NCBI GenBank assembly: GCA_026710155.1
Contig: JAPORQ010000076.1
Coordinates: forward strand, 1-33,813
Reading direction: 5' to 3'
Length of the DNA stretch: 33,813 nucleotides
Source: Paracoccaceae bacterium
GTDB lineage: Bacteria > Pseudomonadota > Alphaproteobacteria > Rhodobacterales > Rhodobacteraceae
A model generated the notes under the pieces. It was not told where the DNA came from, searched no databases, and worked only from the letters and a program-made list of their open reading frames with translations. Within the stretch, counting starts at the first letter, position 1. Every line of letters starts with the position of its first letter. The position numbers were made by a program, and so were the translations under genes. Below, piece by piece: positions 7,310-15,377 of this stretch.

Positions 7310-7329
7310 AAATGTCTGAAGTCAAGAAA
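7310..7329. repeat. Right copy of the 20-bp inverted repeat flanking the island
   Basis: AAATGTCTGAAGTCAAGAAA is the exact reverse complement of 4058-4077. It marks the right edge of the G+C-rich block, shortly before the backbone TRAP operon. A partial direct relative of the left copy (TTCTTTC-CTTCAGACA) also occurs at 7378-7393. Confidence 0.75.
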
Positions 7330-7353
7330 AGGGTTATACGAATTCAGATGAAT

Positions 7354-7375
7354 GTGACTTTTGTATATAAACCCC
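7354..7375 (+). repeat. 22-nt border motif, copy 1
   Basis: GTGACTTT followed by TGTATATAAACCCC. The same motif occurs inverted at 20102-20123 (20 of 22 positions equal) and direct at 20959-20980 (one small shift in spacing). In each case the CCCC side faces a conserved backbone gene and the GTGACT side faces an accessory insert. Confidence 0.7.
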
Positions 7376-7432
7376 ATTTCTTTCCTTCAGACAATAATCC
7401 AATTCCAAAATTGAGGCAAGGTTTGAAAAGTT

Positions 7433-7459
7433 AGCATGATAATCAGATTAAATCATGCT
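7433..7459 (-). terminator. Stem-loop downstream of dctM
   Basis: AGCATGAT (7433-7440) pairs with ATCATGCT (7452-7459), an 8-bp stem with an 11-nt loop, 60 bp past the dctM stop codon. On the minus strand it is followed by AACTTTTC, a weak U-tract. It is the probable end of the TRAP operon transcript. Confidence 0.5.
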
Positions 7460-7518
7460 CTTGAGATTGCTTGAGGGAGATAATTTTCCATTTGAAATTC
7501 ATGGCCATGTTACCACGA

Positions 7519-8895
7519 TTATTTCTGGATAACCTCCGGACCCATGAATAGGGTTGGAAGATAGGTTGAAATCCAGGGAACATATGTAACGATGATCAAG
7601 AAGATCAGCAGGATACCCAAAAATGGAAAAGCTGCCTTGACAACCCTCATGACGGACATACCGGCTACTCCTGAGGTCACAAAGAGATTCAATCCCACTG
7701 GGGGTGTAACCATTCCGATTTCCATATTGACTACCATTATTATGCCCAGATGGATGGGATCAATGCCGAGCTCAATGGCTATTGGAAAAACAAGGGGAGC
7801 AACAATTATCAACAATCCCGAGGGTTCCATGAATTGCCCCCCGATAAGGAGTATGACATTGACGATAATAAGGAACATTACAGGTCCCAATCCAACTTGC
7901 AGCATATAGGAAGCCACATGTTGTGGTACCTGTTGGTCAGTTAACACATGCTTGAGTATCAATGCATTGGCTATGATGAACATAAGCGTGATTGTCAACT
8001 TGCCTGCATGATACAATGTATCCATGGTATCTCGATGGAAAAAAACCGTAATTATCGATAATGGACGTGAAATTATGGTTTCCTTGACACCTTCACCCTG
8101 ACCGGCCAGCGGTCCCATGTCACGATAGACAAATGTAGCGATCAAAAAGGAATATACAGCTGCAACAGCTGCGGCTTCAGTAGGTGTGAACAGCCCCCCA
8201 TAAATTCCACCAAGTATGATTATGATCAACAATAATCCCCAAAGAGCATCCCAGGCAGATGCAAAAATCTCATGCCATCCCTTCCATTCTTCCCTCGGCA
8301 TTTTTCTGATTACCGCTATGACAAAAATTGCGATCATCAGCATTAGACCCGCAAGCAGGCCCGGAATAATACCGGCCAGAAACATGCGGCCAATTGAGAC
8401 ATCAGTCGCTGAAGCATAGACAACCATGACAATTGAAGGTGGAATCAAAATGCCCAGGGTTCCTGCATTGCAGATGACACCTGCAGCAAAATCCTTGGAA
8501 TAACCTACCTGTATCATTCCACCTATTACAATGGGACCAATGGCGATTACGGTTGCAGGGGAGGACCCTGACAATGCTGCAAACATCATGCAGGCAAACA
8601 CTCCGGCAATGGCCAACCCACCCGGCAAGTGCCCGACGACAGCAATCGAAAACCTGATTATCCTTCTGGCAACACCCCCGGTAGACATGAAACTTGAGGC
8701 CAATATGAAAAAGGGAATAGCCAGCAAGGTATAATGTCCTGCCATCGCTTGATAGAGCGATTGGGCAATGGAAGCCAGGGAAGCATCTGACAATACCAGA
8801 AGGAATACAATTGAAGAAAAGCCCAATGAAACAGCAATGGGAACCCCGAAGATCAAAAGGCCAATGATCATTACAAAGAGGATAACAACCGACAT
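7519..8895 (-). CDS. dctM: TRAP transporter large permease, DctM family
   Basis: This is the large membrane subunit of a tripartite ATP-independent periplasmic transporter, driving substrate uptake with an ion gradient. The product is 458 aa with about 12 hydrophobic segments, typical of DctM. The N-terminus MSVVILFVMIIGLLIFGVP and the family motifs SGSSPATVIAIG and GILIPPSI are visible. I chose ATG 8895 rather than a longer frame from 8949, because the upstream 18 residues overlap dctQ and are not hydrophobic. It begins 4 nt after the dctQ stop codon. There is a non-conserved insert near residue 270 (the GQGEGVKETI region). The substrate cannot be told from this subunit. Confidence 0.94.
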   Translation of the reverse strand: MSVVILFVMIIGLLIFGVPIAVSLGFSSIVFLLVLSDASLASIAQSLYQAMAGHYTLLAIPFFILASSFMSTGGVARRIIRFSIAVVGHLPGGLAIAGVFACMMFAALSGSSPATVIAIGPIVIGGMIQVGYSKDFAAGVICNAGTLGILIPPSIVMVVYASATDVSIGRMFLAGIIPGLLAGLMLMIAIFVIAVIRKMPREEWKGWHEIFASAWDALWGLLLIIIILGGIYGGLFTPTEAAAVAAVYSFLIATFVYRDMGPLAGQGEGVKETIISRPLSIITVFFHRDTMDTLYHAGKLTITLMFIIANALILKHVLTDQQVPQHVASYMLQVGLGPVMFLIIVNVILLIGGQFMEPSGLLIIVAPLVFPIAIELGIDPIHLGIIMVVNMEIGMVTPPVGLNLFVTSGVAGMSVMRVVKAAFPFLGILLIFLIIVTYVPWISTYLPTLFMGPEVIQK

Positions 8896-8899
8896 TTGA

Positions 8900-9580
8900 T
8901 TAATCCGTTTCTCTTGGTGAATCAGTGCCCATGGCATCCTCCACCTCATGGCTGACTATCAAGGTCTCTGCCTTTCCATTCAGAATCATGACCGCTCCCT
9001 GAACAAATCTGATGAATATGAGCAGTGAAGCAAAGGGAAGTATGACGTAGGGGATAAATCGAGGAAGTTTTTCGTATGACTCCCCCTCATTCAACATTGG
9101 TTCAAAAAAACGAAGAAAATCAAGCATGGGTATCTGGTCTGTCTCGTACCAGGCACGATCCCTTGTATTCCAGTCAAAACCTGTTGGAAACCAGTGGCCT
9201 GTCGTTTCATACAATCCGGCAAATGGTGCCCAGTAATCCCAGGATCCCTTGAGCAGCAGGAAAGCATAGGCAATACAAATGACAGATGCAAATATTCCAA
9301 ACAGTTTCCGCCAACCTGGCCTTATGATGTTGATTACAAAATCAACACCTATATGGGCAAACAACTTCACACAATGGCTGATCCCCAAAAGTACCAACCA
9401 TGCGAATAGCACCAGGGTTACTTCTAATCCCCATATCAGGCTGTCATTAAACACATATCTCAATACAACATTCGTAAACGTGACTATGGTCATCAGGGCC
9501 AATATTACGGCTATGGACACTCTTTCGACCCTGTCGACATACAATCCGACATTATCAATCAAGTTTGATTTGGTTTCCAT
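8900..9580 (-). CDS. dctQ: TRAP transporter small permease, DctQ family
   Basis: This is the small membrane subunit that pairs with DctM. It is 226 aa, longer than the common 160-180 aa form. Four hydrophobic helices are visible: residues about 20-42, 50-70, 90-112 and 178-200. The motif FTNVVLRYVF and the following W-x-E segment are family hallmarks. The extra length is a polar, aromatic-rich insert (about 113-175) between helices 3 and 4, a variant known in TRAP systems that carry larger DctQ proteins. It lies between dctP and dctM on the same strand. Confidence 0.9.
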   Translation of the reverse strand: METKSNLIDNVGLYVDRVERVSIAVILALMTIVTFTNVVLRYVFNDSLIWGLEVTLVLFAWLVLLGISHCVKLFAHIGVDFVINIIRPGWRKLFGIFASVICIAYAFLLLKGSWDYWAPFAGLYETTGHWFPTGFDWNTRDRAWYETDQIPMLDFLRFFEPMLNEGESYEKLPRFIPYVILPFASLLIFIRFVQGAVMILNGKAETLIVSHEVEDAMGTDSPRETD

Positions 9581-9597
9581 GAGATTTCAATAAGTAT

Positions 9598-9627
9598 CCA
9601 ACCGCACTTGATCAAAAATGCGGTTGG
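9598..9627 (-). other. Stem-loop between dctP and dctQ
   Basis: CCAACCGCA (9598-9606) pairs perfectly with TGCGGTTGG (9619-9627) around a 12-nt loop. It lies between the dctP stop and the dctQ start. Hairpins at this place commonly stabilise or partly terminate the message so the binding protein is made in excess of the permease; that role here is inferred. Confidence 0.6.
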
Positions 9628-9641
9628 TCAATAATTACTGA

Positions 9642-10643
9642 TCAATTCGCAGCGTTGATCTCTTGGGCAGCAGCTATATTGTCCACTCCAACATCATCCT
9701 CAAACTGTTCCCAAACAGATAACATGGCATCGACCCAGGCCTGACGCTGTTCATCGGTCAGGGTACGAACCGTATGGCCGGCATCAATGATGGCCTGCTT
9801 GGCATTTTCATTAACTGCAAAGGCTTCTCCATTTCTTTGCTCGGTTACTTCCCTCAAGATCCGGGCCAACTGATTGCGGACATCCTCATCAAGGCTTTCC
9901 CACCAGTCAACCGAAGTTACAACCAGATAATCAATGATGCCATGGTTGGTTTCGGTAATGCCATCCTGTACTTCGAAGAATTTCCTGCCGTATATGTTTG
10001 ACCAAGTATTTTCCTGCCCGTCAACCACACCGGTTTGCAAGGCTCCATAAACCTCGGAAAAGGCCATGGGTTGTGCCGAAGCTTCCAGAGCCTCGATCTG
10101 GGCAACGAGAACATCGGATTTCTGCACCCTGAACTTCAACCCCTTGGCATCTTCCGGATTGACCAAGGGCTTATTGGCCGAAAACTGCTTGAGTCCGTTG
10201 TGCCAGAATTCAAGCCCAACCAGCCCGCGTCGCTGCATGGAGTTCTTCATTGCTTTTCCGGTTTCCGACTGCTGGAAAGCATCAACAGCCTCTATGTTCT
10301 TGAACATGAAGGGCAGATCGAAAATCCGGAACTGCTTGGTGAATTTCTCGAACTTAGAGAGTGAGGGAGCTGCAAATTGGACATCTCCCTGTAGCATGGC
10401 TTCAAGGACCACATCGTCATTATACAATGTGGAATTGGGGAAAACCTCCATGCAGGCCACACCATTCATCTCGTTGTTGACCCTATCCTGAAAAAGGGTT
10501 GCGGCAATCCCTTTGGGGTGTTTGTCGGTATTGGTTACATGGCTGAATTTAATGACAATCTCACCCGGGTCACAATTGGCCCAGGCGAAACCTGCAGACA
10601 ACGAAAATGTCACTGCCAAAAAGAAAGTTGTAATAATTCTCAT
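9642..10643 (-). CDS. dctP: TRAP transporter substrate-binding protein, DctP family
   Basis: This is the periplasmic solute receptor of the TRAP system, 333 aa. A clear signal peptide covers residues 1-22 (MRIITTFFLAVTF ... AWA). The mature protein starts with the IVIKFSHV strand, and contains DLPFMF, a GLKFRVQKSDV segment with the conserved Arg that binds the substrate carboxylate, and the VVDGQENTWSNIY motif, all typical of DctP-type receptors. It is first in the operon, with a hairpin after it. Organic acid substrates are usual for this family; the exact ligand is unknown. Confidence 0.95.
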   Translation of the reverse strand: MRIITTFFLAVTFSLSAGFAWANCDPGEIVIKFSHVTNTDKHPKGIAATLFQDRVNNEMNGVACMEVFPNSTLYNDDVVLEAMLQGDVQFAAPSLSKFEKFTKQFRIFDLPFMFKNIEAVDAFQQSETGKAMKNSMQRRGLVGLEFWHNGLKQFSANKPLVNPEDAKGLKFRVQKSDVLVAQIEALEASAQPMAFSEVYGALQTGVVDGQENTWSNIYGRKFFEVQDGITETNHGIIDYLVVTSVDWWESLDEDVRNQLARILREVTEQRNGEAFAVNENAKQAIIDAGHTVRTLTDEQRQAWVDAMLSVWEQFEDDVGVDNIAAAQEINAAN

Positions 10644-10720
10644 AGGTATTCTCTCTTGCTATCAATCTGAAATTATTTCCAATCCCAAGAAAATCTCTTG
10701 AAAGTTTGGATGAATTATCG

Positions 10721-10735
10721 TGATTATAGTAATCA
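10721..10735. promoter_or_regulatory. Palindrome upstream of dctP
   Basis: TGATTA-TAG-TAATCA is a perfect inverted repeat about 80 bp upstream of the dctP start. Its size suits a dimeric regulator such as a GntR-type protein, but none is encoded nearby. Confidence 0.35.
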
Positions 10736-10842
10736 AAAACAATCCCACAATAAATAGCAGTAGGATTTGGGGATAGTGGAATTCAAACTCCTCTCATTGA
10801 CTATAGACTTGACACTGGAAACATTGATGGAAATAATCTTAT

Positions 10843-11021
10843 GGGCACCTCTATTTAATGTGGTGAATCTAAAGTTTGGAACATTGAATTTACCTGTCGT
10901 GTGTCAGTAAGGAATGAGTTCTTTCCTTTCCCATAAGGACTTTGGCACTATCTTTAGCAACAATTGGAGATATGGTAAATTCAACGAATGACTATTTAAA
11001 GGCAATAAATAGAGGTGTCCC
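10843..11021. mobile_element. MITE-like palindromic element
   Basis: GGGCACCTCTATTTA (10843-10857) is matched by TAAATAGAGGTG-T-CCC (11006-11021), differing by one inserted base. Inside, TTGAATTTACC (10884-10894) is perfectly complementary to GGTAAATTCAA (10974-10984). Together they form about 40-50 bp imperfect terminal inverted repeats around a 79-bp centre with no gene. This layout fits a non-autonomous miniature element, or a folded RNA. No target duplication was confirmed. Confidence 0.5.
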
Positions 11022-11274
11022 TATTTTTTTGGCCAACAAAATATTCGTAACTATTCAGGTATCCTGAGTACTCTGAAATAGGTATCCCAAAATATATTTT
11101 TCTGCACAGTCTTGTACTTTTTTGTCTGTAAAATTCTAAAACCCCCAAGATATGGACAAAAAATCTAATGAAGTTCGATATATCGACAAATTCAATACCT
11201 GAATAATTGCCCCCAAACTTATAATTGCTGGTTTTGTTTCGAAGCAATGTTCGCAATGGCAAGGAGTTTGCTGC
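11022..11274. other. AT-rich spacer, no supported gene
   Basis: This is very AT-rich. A minus-strand frame of 88 codons spans 10996-11262, but it runs through the right arm of the MITE-like element and has no recognisable features. Confidence 0.5.
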
Positions 11275-11670
11275 CTACTTTATGGCTAGTGCTTCAATTT
11301 CAATTTTGAATTCCGGCTTGGCAAATCCTGAAACGATATAGAGAGTTGAGGCGGGAGGTAATGAAAGATTGTTTATCCATTCGTCTCTGATTTTCATATA
11401 GGGCTGCAGGTACTTTTTTTTGGTGACAAAGGTCGTGATTTTTACTACATCCTGTTTATCCATCCCCCCGTCATGGAGTATGGCCTCAATATTGGCAAAA
11501 CAATATTCTGCCTGTTGCTCGACCGTTTCTGGAATAACACCATCTCGGGAAATACCCAGTTGACCTGAAATCAATAGATGGCTTGTAGCCCCATCAACCC
11601 TCATTCCGTGGGAATAGTTGGCAAATGGTTTTATTATCCCCTTCGGAATGATACCTGTCTTTTTCACCAT
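11275..11670 (-). CDS. Rid family protein (YjgF/YER057c/UK114)
   Basis: This is a 131-aa member of the Rid family, small trimeric proteins that in their archetype hydrolyse reactive enamine/imine intermediates. The fold signature is clear: LLISGQLGI (32-40), QAEYCFANIEAILHDGG (53-69), VVKITTFV and KIEIEALA (122-129). The Arg that catalyses imine hydrolysis in RidA, normally in a PAR motif, is replaced: here the motif is PPAST with Ser108. It is therefore probably one of the non-archetypal Rid subfamilies, often found beside catabolic genes. It follows the hydratase gene on the same strand, 21 bp downstream. Confidence 0.88.
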   Translation of the reverse strand: MVKKTGIIPKGIIKPFANYSHGMRVDGATSHLLISGQLGISRDGVIPETVEQQAEYCFANIEAILHDGGMDKQDVVKITTFVTKKKYLQPYMKIRDEWINNLSLPPASTLYIVSGFAKPEFKIEIEALAIK

Positions 11671-11691
11671 TGGGATTCCCCTTCCAAAAAA

Positions 11692-12489
11692 CTAGACCAT
11701 TTCCACTTCAATTGTACCAATATTGCACCATTCAGCCGTGATCATGGATCCCTTGACCAGAGGAATTGGCTTGATTGGCGAACCGGTCATAACAAAATCC
11801 CCCTTGTTGAGTTGTCCTCCCAATGATCCCAATTTACCCAGTCGCTTGTTGAGCCAGATTATTGAATTGGCAGGATTTTCCAGCACATCGGAGGTTTTTC
11901 CGGTAAAGTGCAAATCATCTACCGTCAGGTTTACCATAGTATCTTCCAAATCGAAATCACCCGGTGAAAAACCCGGTTCGGAAATCAATATCCTAGATGC
12001 TCCGACATTGTCCATAATCACATTGTTGATACCCGAGGCCAACCCCACCCTGCTCTCTACCAGTTCAAGGGACAAATAGATTCTTTCCGTTTTATCCAAA
12101 ACATCCTGAACCGATATTTCTGTACCTTCAAAACCGTCTGCAAGCTTGAAACAAATCTCGGGTTCTACAAGGACGGGTGCAGTGCCTTGCACAGGAATTT
12201 GACTTTTATTGGTCAGTTTCATCCTGTCGGTCAGAAAACCAAACTCGGGTTCGCTTATGCCATGCTGTTCCTGGACTGTTTTTGATGTAAATCCAACCTT
12301 GTAACCGAGCGTGGTGTCACCATCTTCAAGATAACAATCCAGTACTTTTCTCCTGATTGATTCGGCATCGGCCAAATTCAGCCGTACCTTCTTGTCTAGT
12401 GGGGAAATTAAGGCATTCTTGCCAATTCCGCATGTGTATATTTCATTGGCGATGAATGTATGTGAATCATTCGTAAGGCAAGGAACCAT
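11692..12489 (-). CDS. 2-keto-4-pentenoate hydratase/decarboxylase family protein
   Basis: This 265-aa product belongs to the fumarylacetoacetate-hydrolase superfamily, in the MhpD/4-oxalocrotonate decarboxylase branch. Supporting motifs are LGYKVGFTSK (61-70), VEPEICF with the metal-ligand glutamates 109 and 111, ELVESR (142-147) and the C-terminal GDFVMTGS. Such enzymes add water to, or decarboxylate, 2-oxo-enoic acids from ring cleavage. The start ATG 12489 faces the divergent ABC operon, sharing its 178-bp control region. The substrate is unknown. The context suggests a late step in degrading the compound imported by the divergent transporter. Confidence 0.85.
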   Translation of the reverse strand: MVPCLTNDSHTFIANEIYTCGIGKNALISPLDKKVRLNLADAESIRRKVLDCYLEDGDTTLGYKVGFTSKTVQEQHGISEPEFGFLTDRMKLTNKSQIPVQGTAPVLVEPEICFKLADGFEGTEISVQDVLDKTERIYLSLELVESRVGLASGINNVIMDNVGASRILISEPGFSPGDFDLEDTMVNLTVDDLHFTGKTSDVLENPANSIIWLNKRLGKLGSLGGQLNKGDFVMTGSPIKPIPLVKGSMITAEWCNIGTIEVEMV

Positions 12490-12560
12490 GAATTGTCTCC
12501 CAATCCCTATATGATGGCAATGTAAAAGATACTTGATTTTAAATTAACCACAGATGTTAT

Positions 12561-12581
12561 CAACACAAAAATTTTTTGTTG
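12561..12581. promoter_or_regulatory. Imperfect palindrome in the divergent control region
   Basis: CAACACAAAAATTTTTTGTTG is centred between the two divergent genes. The arms CAACA/TGTTG and the A/T core are complementary apart from one extra C. Together with the palindrome at 12619-12634 it could bind a regulator controlling both directions. Confidence 0.3.
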
Positions 12582-12618
12582 CAAATTTTGATATTTTCAT
12601 TACAAGATTAGAGCGAAT

Positions 12619-12634
12619 TTCAAAATAATTTGAA
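12619..12634. promoter_or_regulatory. Palindrome just upstream of the ABC operon
   Basis: TTCAAA-ATAA-TTTGAA has perfect 6-bp arms and ends 33 bp before the chosen start of the substrate-binding protein, a position suited to repression. Confidence 0.35.
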
Positions 12635-12667
12635 CTCATGTTTTCAACACATTTTAAGGAAAAATTG

Positions 12668-13663
12668 ATGCGATTTTTGCGTTCCCTTTTTTTAGTCATA
12701 CCGTTTTTCATTTTTACATCTGCTCATTCGTCAGATAATCTGGAAAAAGTTGTCTTTGGTTCCAACTGGCTTGCCCAAGCCGAGCATGGTGGTTTCTACC
12801 AAGCAGCAGCCGATGGCACCTACGAAGCTTGTGGATTGGATGTATCCATTCTGCCGGGTGGTCCGCAGGTCAATAACCGTGCCCTTATGCTAGCTGGAAA
12901 AATACATTTCCACATGGGAGGAGACCTGATCCAGGCCTTCAATTCAGTTGAGCAAGGCATCCCTGTTGTATCTGTGGCTGCGATTTTCCAAAAGCATCCG
13001 CAAGTGATCCTAGCTCATCCGGGCAAGGCTGAGTCATTTGAGGATCTCAAGGACCTGACCCTTTTGATCGGTGATAATGGTTTCAGGTCATTTTATCGAT
13101 GGATGAAGGCTGAATATGGATTTACCGATGAACAGCGGGTTCCCTACACCTTCAATCCCGCACCCTTTTTGGCTGATGAAAACAAGGGGATGCAAGGTTA
13201 CCTTTCCTCTGAACCATATGTTGTGGAAAAGGAAGGTGGTTTTGTTCCTGAAGTTTTCCTGATTGCCGATGCAGGTTATTCAACTTATGCAACCACCATC
13301 GAGACAATGGCTGATACCATTGCCAACAAACCGGAAGTTGTTGAGTGTTTTGTCAATGGTTCCATTATCGGGTGGTACAACTATCTGTATAATGATCGTT
13401 CAGCTGCCGATGCGTTGATCAAGGCCGACAATCCTGAAATGACTGATGACAAAATTACCTATGCCGTCAGCAAGATGCTGGAGCGTGGCATTGTTGATTC
13501 CGGAGATGCTCTGGAGATGGGAATTGGTGCATTAACCGATGCAAAAGCCGAGGACTTCTTCAATAAAATGGTTGAGGCTGGTGTATTATCGGCTGATATC
13601 GATTTCGCCAAGGCTTATACTTCCGCATTTGTCAATCAAGGTGTTGGCATGGACTTGAAATAG
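12668..13663 (+). CDS. ABC transporter substrate-binding protein, NMT1/ThiY-like
   Basis: This is a periplasmic binding protein of the NMT1/THI5-like family, whose characterised members bind thiamine-pyrimidine precursors, riboflavin or related N-heterocycles. I chose ATG 12668 (331 aa) over the upstream ATG 12638, because it gives a compact signal peptide (MRFLRSLFLVIPFFIF ... AHS) and has AAGGA about 8 bp upstream. Family features are WLAQAEHGGFYQA near the mature N-terminus, the GLDVSILPGGPQ turn, and a long C-terminal helical half. It is the first gene of an eight-gene operon and is followed by a stable hairpin. Coupling to deaminase and creatininase homologues suggests an N-heterocyclic ligand; which one is unknown. 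Confidence 0.88.
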   Translation: MRFLRSLFLVIPFFIFTSAHSSDNLEKVVFGSNWLAQAEHGGFYQAAADGTYEACGLDVSILPGGPQVNNRALMLAGKIHFHMGGDLIQAFNSVEQGIPVVSVAAIFQKHPQVILAHPGKAESFEDLKDLTLLIGDNGFRSFYRWMKAEYGFTDEQRVPYTFNPAPFLADENKGMQGYLSSEPYVVEKEGGFVPEVFLIADAGYSTYATTIETMADTIANKPEVVECFVNGSIIGWYNYLYNDRSAADALIKADNPEMTDDKITYAVSKMLERGIVDSGDALEMGIGALTDAKAEDFFNKMVEAGVLSADIDFAKAYTSAFVNQGVGMDLK

Positions 13664-13690
13664 TCCTGTTCTTAGCACCTTAATCAATTG

Positions 13691-13715
13691 AAAGGGTATG
13701 ATGGTCATACCCTTT
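13691..13715 (+). other. Stem-loop after the substrate-binding protein gene
   Basis: AAAGGGTATGA (13691-13701) pairs perfectly with TCATACCCTTT (13705-13715) around a TGG loop, an 11-bp stem. It sits between the binding protein and ATPase genes, where such hairpins usually raise binding-protein mRNA over the downstream genes. The 3' side has only TTTCCT, so termination would be partial. Confidence 0.65.
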
Positions 13716-13742
13716 CCTAACCATTTTCACAAGTAAATTGAT

Positions 13743-14507
13743 TTGAATAGTGATTCCAGACCCCTCCTTCTGGAACTGAAGAAGGTGGGGAAGACATTTT
13801 CCGAGGATATAGTTGCTCTCAGGGAGATGGATCTGAAGATTCATTCCGGGGATTTTATTTCCCTATTAGGCCCTTCTGGTTGCGGCAAATCCACTGCCTT
13901 GAGGATTATTTCAGGACTTACCGAACCTACTGTTGGTGAAGTTGACTGGAAAGTAAGTCATGGAAGTGGCGCAATTGGGGTGGTGTTTCAGGAAGCAACA
14001 TTATTGCCATGGACAACAGTCGAAAAAAATGTTTGGCTTCCCTTTCGGCTTCAAAACAAGTCATTCAGGGAGAAAAAGGACCAAATTGAGCGAAGTCTTG
14101 AATTGGTCGGCCTTAAGGATTTTTCCAAAAGCTACCCTCGAGAACTGTCAGGCGGCATGAAAATGCGGGTATCAATAGCCAGAGCACTGGTTACTAACCC
14201 CAAGGTTATTTTGATGGATGAACCTTTTGCAGCACTCGATGAAATAACCAGGTTCAAACTGAACAATGACTTGCTGGCCCTTCGTGAAACATTGGGATGT
14301 ACAATAATTTTTGTAACCCATTCGGTTTTTGAAAGTGTCTTCTTGTCTGATCGAATTGCTGTAATGGCAGCTAGACCAGGTCGGGTCATTCAGGAACTGG
14401 GTGTTGATGAACCTTACCCCAGAGGAGAATCATTCCGGACTTCATCCAGTTATGGAACATTATGCAGGAAGACTTCCGACGCACTCAAATCGGCAATGGA
14501 AAATTAA
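13743..14507 (+). CDS. ABC transporter ATP-binding protein, NitT/TauT type
   Basis: This is the cytoplasmic ATPase of the NMT1-type importer, 254 aa. Walker A GPSGCGKST is near residue 43, the Q-loop VVFQE is near 81, the signature LSGGM near 136, and Walker B VILMDEPFAALDE near 155, followed by the H-loop THSVFES. It resembles the ATPases of nitrate/taurine/thiamine-pyrimidine transporters. The start appears to be TTG 13743, as a stop lies three codons upstream and no ATG or GTG precedes the conserved core. Its stop codon directly abuts the permease start. Confidence 0.93.
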   Translation: MNSDSRPLLLELKKVGKTFSEDIVALREMDLKIHSGDFISLLGPSGCGKSTALRIISGLTEPTVGEVDWKVSHGSGAIGVVFQEATLLPWTTVEKNVWLPFRLQNKSFREKKDQIERSLELVGLKDFSKSYPRELSGGMKMRVSIARALVTNPKVILMDEPFAALDEITRFKLNNDLLALRETLGCTIIFVTHSVFESVFLSDRIAVMAARPGRVIQELGVDEPYPRGESFRTSSSYGTLCRKTSDALKSAMEN

Positions 14508-15377
14508 ATGGCAATCACTGACATCAAGGTAGATTCTCCATCTCCCAACAAGGTAGTGGACAGAAATGAATTACTGAAAAAGAGAAAAGAACGGAACATC
14601 AAAATTGGCAAATGGGTCATGCCCATTGTTGTTTTCATAATAACCGTCTACTTATGGTACTGGACAGTTCAGGTAAACGACATTCCCCATTACATATTGC
14701 CAGATCCTTTTCTGGTTGTCACTACCCTAATCCAGGATCTTCGGATCTTGTTAAGTGCCCTGCAAGTCACCATACAGATTACCCTGATGGCTCTGGCTGT
14801 TGCTGTTGTTGGTGGCGTAGGTCTGGCTATCCTGTTTACCCAATCAAAGTTCTTTGAAATCTCATTCTTCCCATATGCCGTCATATTGCAGGTAACTCCC
14901 ATCATCTCGATCGCCCCGTTGATTTTCATTTATGTGGAGAATCGAACAGTGGGCCTTCTCCTTTGCGCCTGGATCGTTGCCTTTTTCCCCATCCTATCCA
15001 ATACGACCCTTGGTCTCAATTCGGTTGATCACAATCTCAAGGACCTGTTTAAGATATACGGCGCCAACCGATGGCAGAAATTGCTGCACCTGCAAATACC
15101 TTCAGCCCTGCCCTATTTCCTCGGCGGCCTGAGAATTGCCGGTGGACTGGCCCTTATCGGTGCCGTGGTTGCTGAATATGTGGCTGGTACCGGAGGTATT
15201 GGATCAGGTTTGGCGTACACCATCCTGGAAGCGGGATACAGGCTCAACATTCCGAGAATGTTTGCCGCCCTTCTGCTCATAGCCGGTACCGGGGTATTCA
15301 TTTTTGCCATTCTTTCCTTCGTTAGCCACATGCTTTTGCACAAATGGCATGAGAGTGCACTCCAAAAGGAAAACTAG
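14508..15377 (+). CDS. ABC transporter permease, NitT/TauT type
   Basis: This is the inner-membrane permease of the importer, 289 aa. Six hydrophobic segments are visible after a basic cytoplasmic N-terminus (LLKKRKERNIKIGKW). The EAA loop that docks the ATPase lies at about 178-205 (IYGANRWQKLLHLQIPSALP), in the usual place for BPD_transp_1 permeases. ATG 14508 directly follows the ATPase stop, and the stop TAG overlaps the start of the next gene, so the three are translationally coupled. Confidence 0.93.
   Translation: MAITDIKVDSPSPNKVVDRNELLKKRKERNIKIGKWVMPIVVFIITVYLWYWTVQVNDIPHYILPDPFLVVTTLIQDLRILLSALQVTIQITLMALAVAVVGGVGLAILFTQSKFFEISFFPYAVILQVTPIISIAPLIFIYVENRTVGLLLCAWIVAFFPILSNTTLGLNSVDHNLKDLFKIYGANRWQKLLHLQIPSALPYFLGGLRIAGGLALIGAVVAEYVAGTGGIGSGLAYTILEAGYRLNIPRMFAALLLIAGTGVFIFAILSFVSHMLLHKWHESALQKEN

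Noticed and set aside
10996-11262. Minus-strand 88-codon frame upstream of the Rid gene
   Set aside because: It ends inside an arm of the MITE-like element, is very AT-rich, and has no recognisable features.
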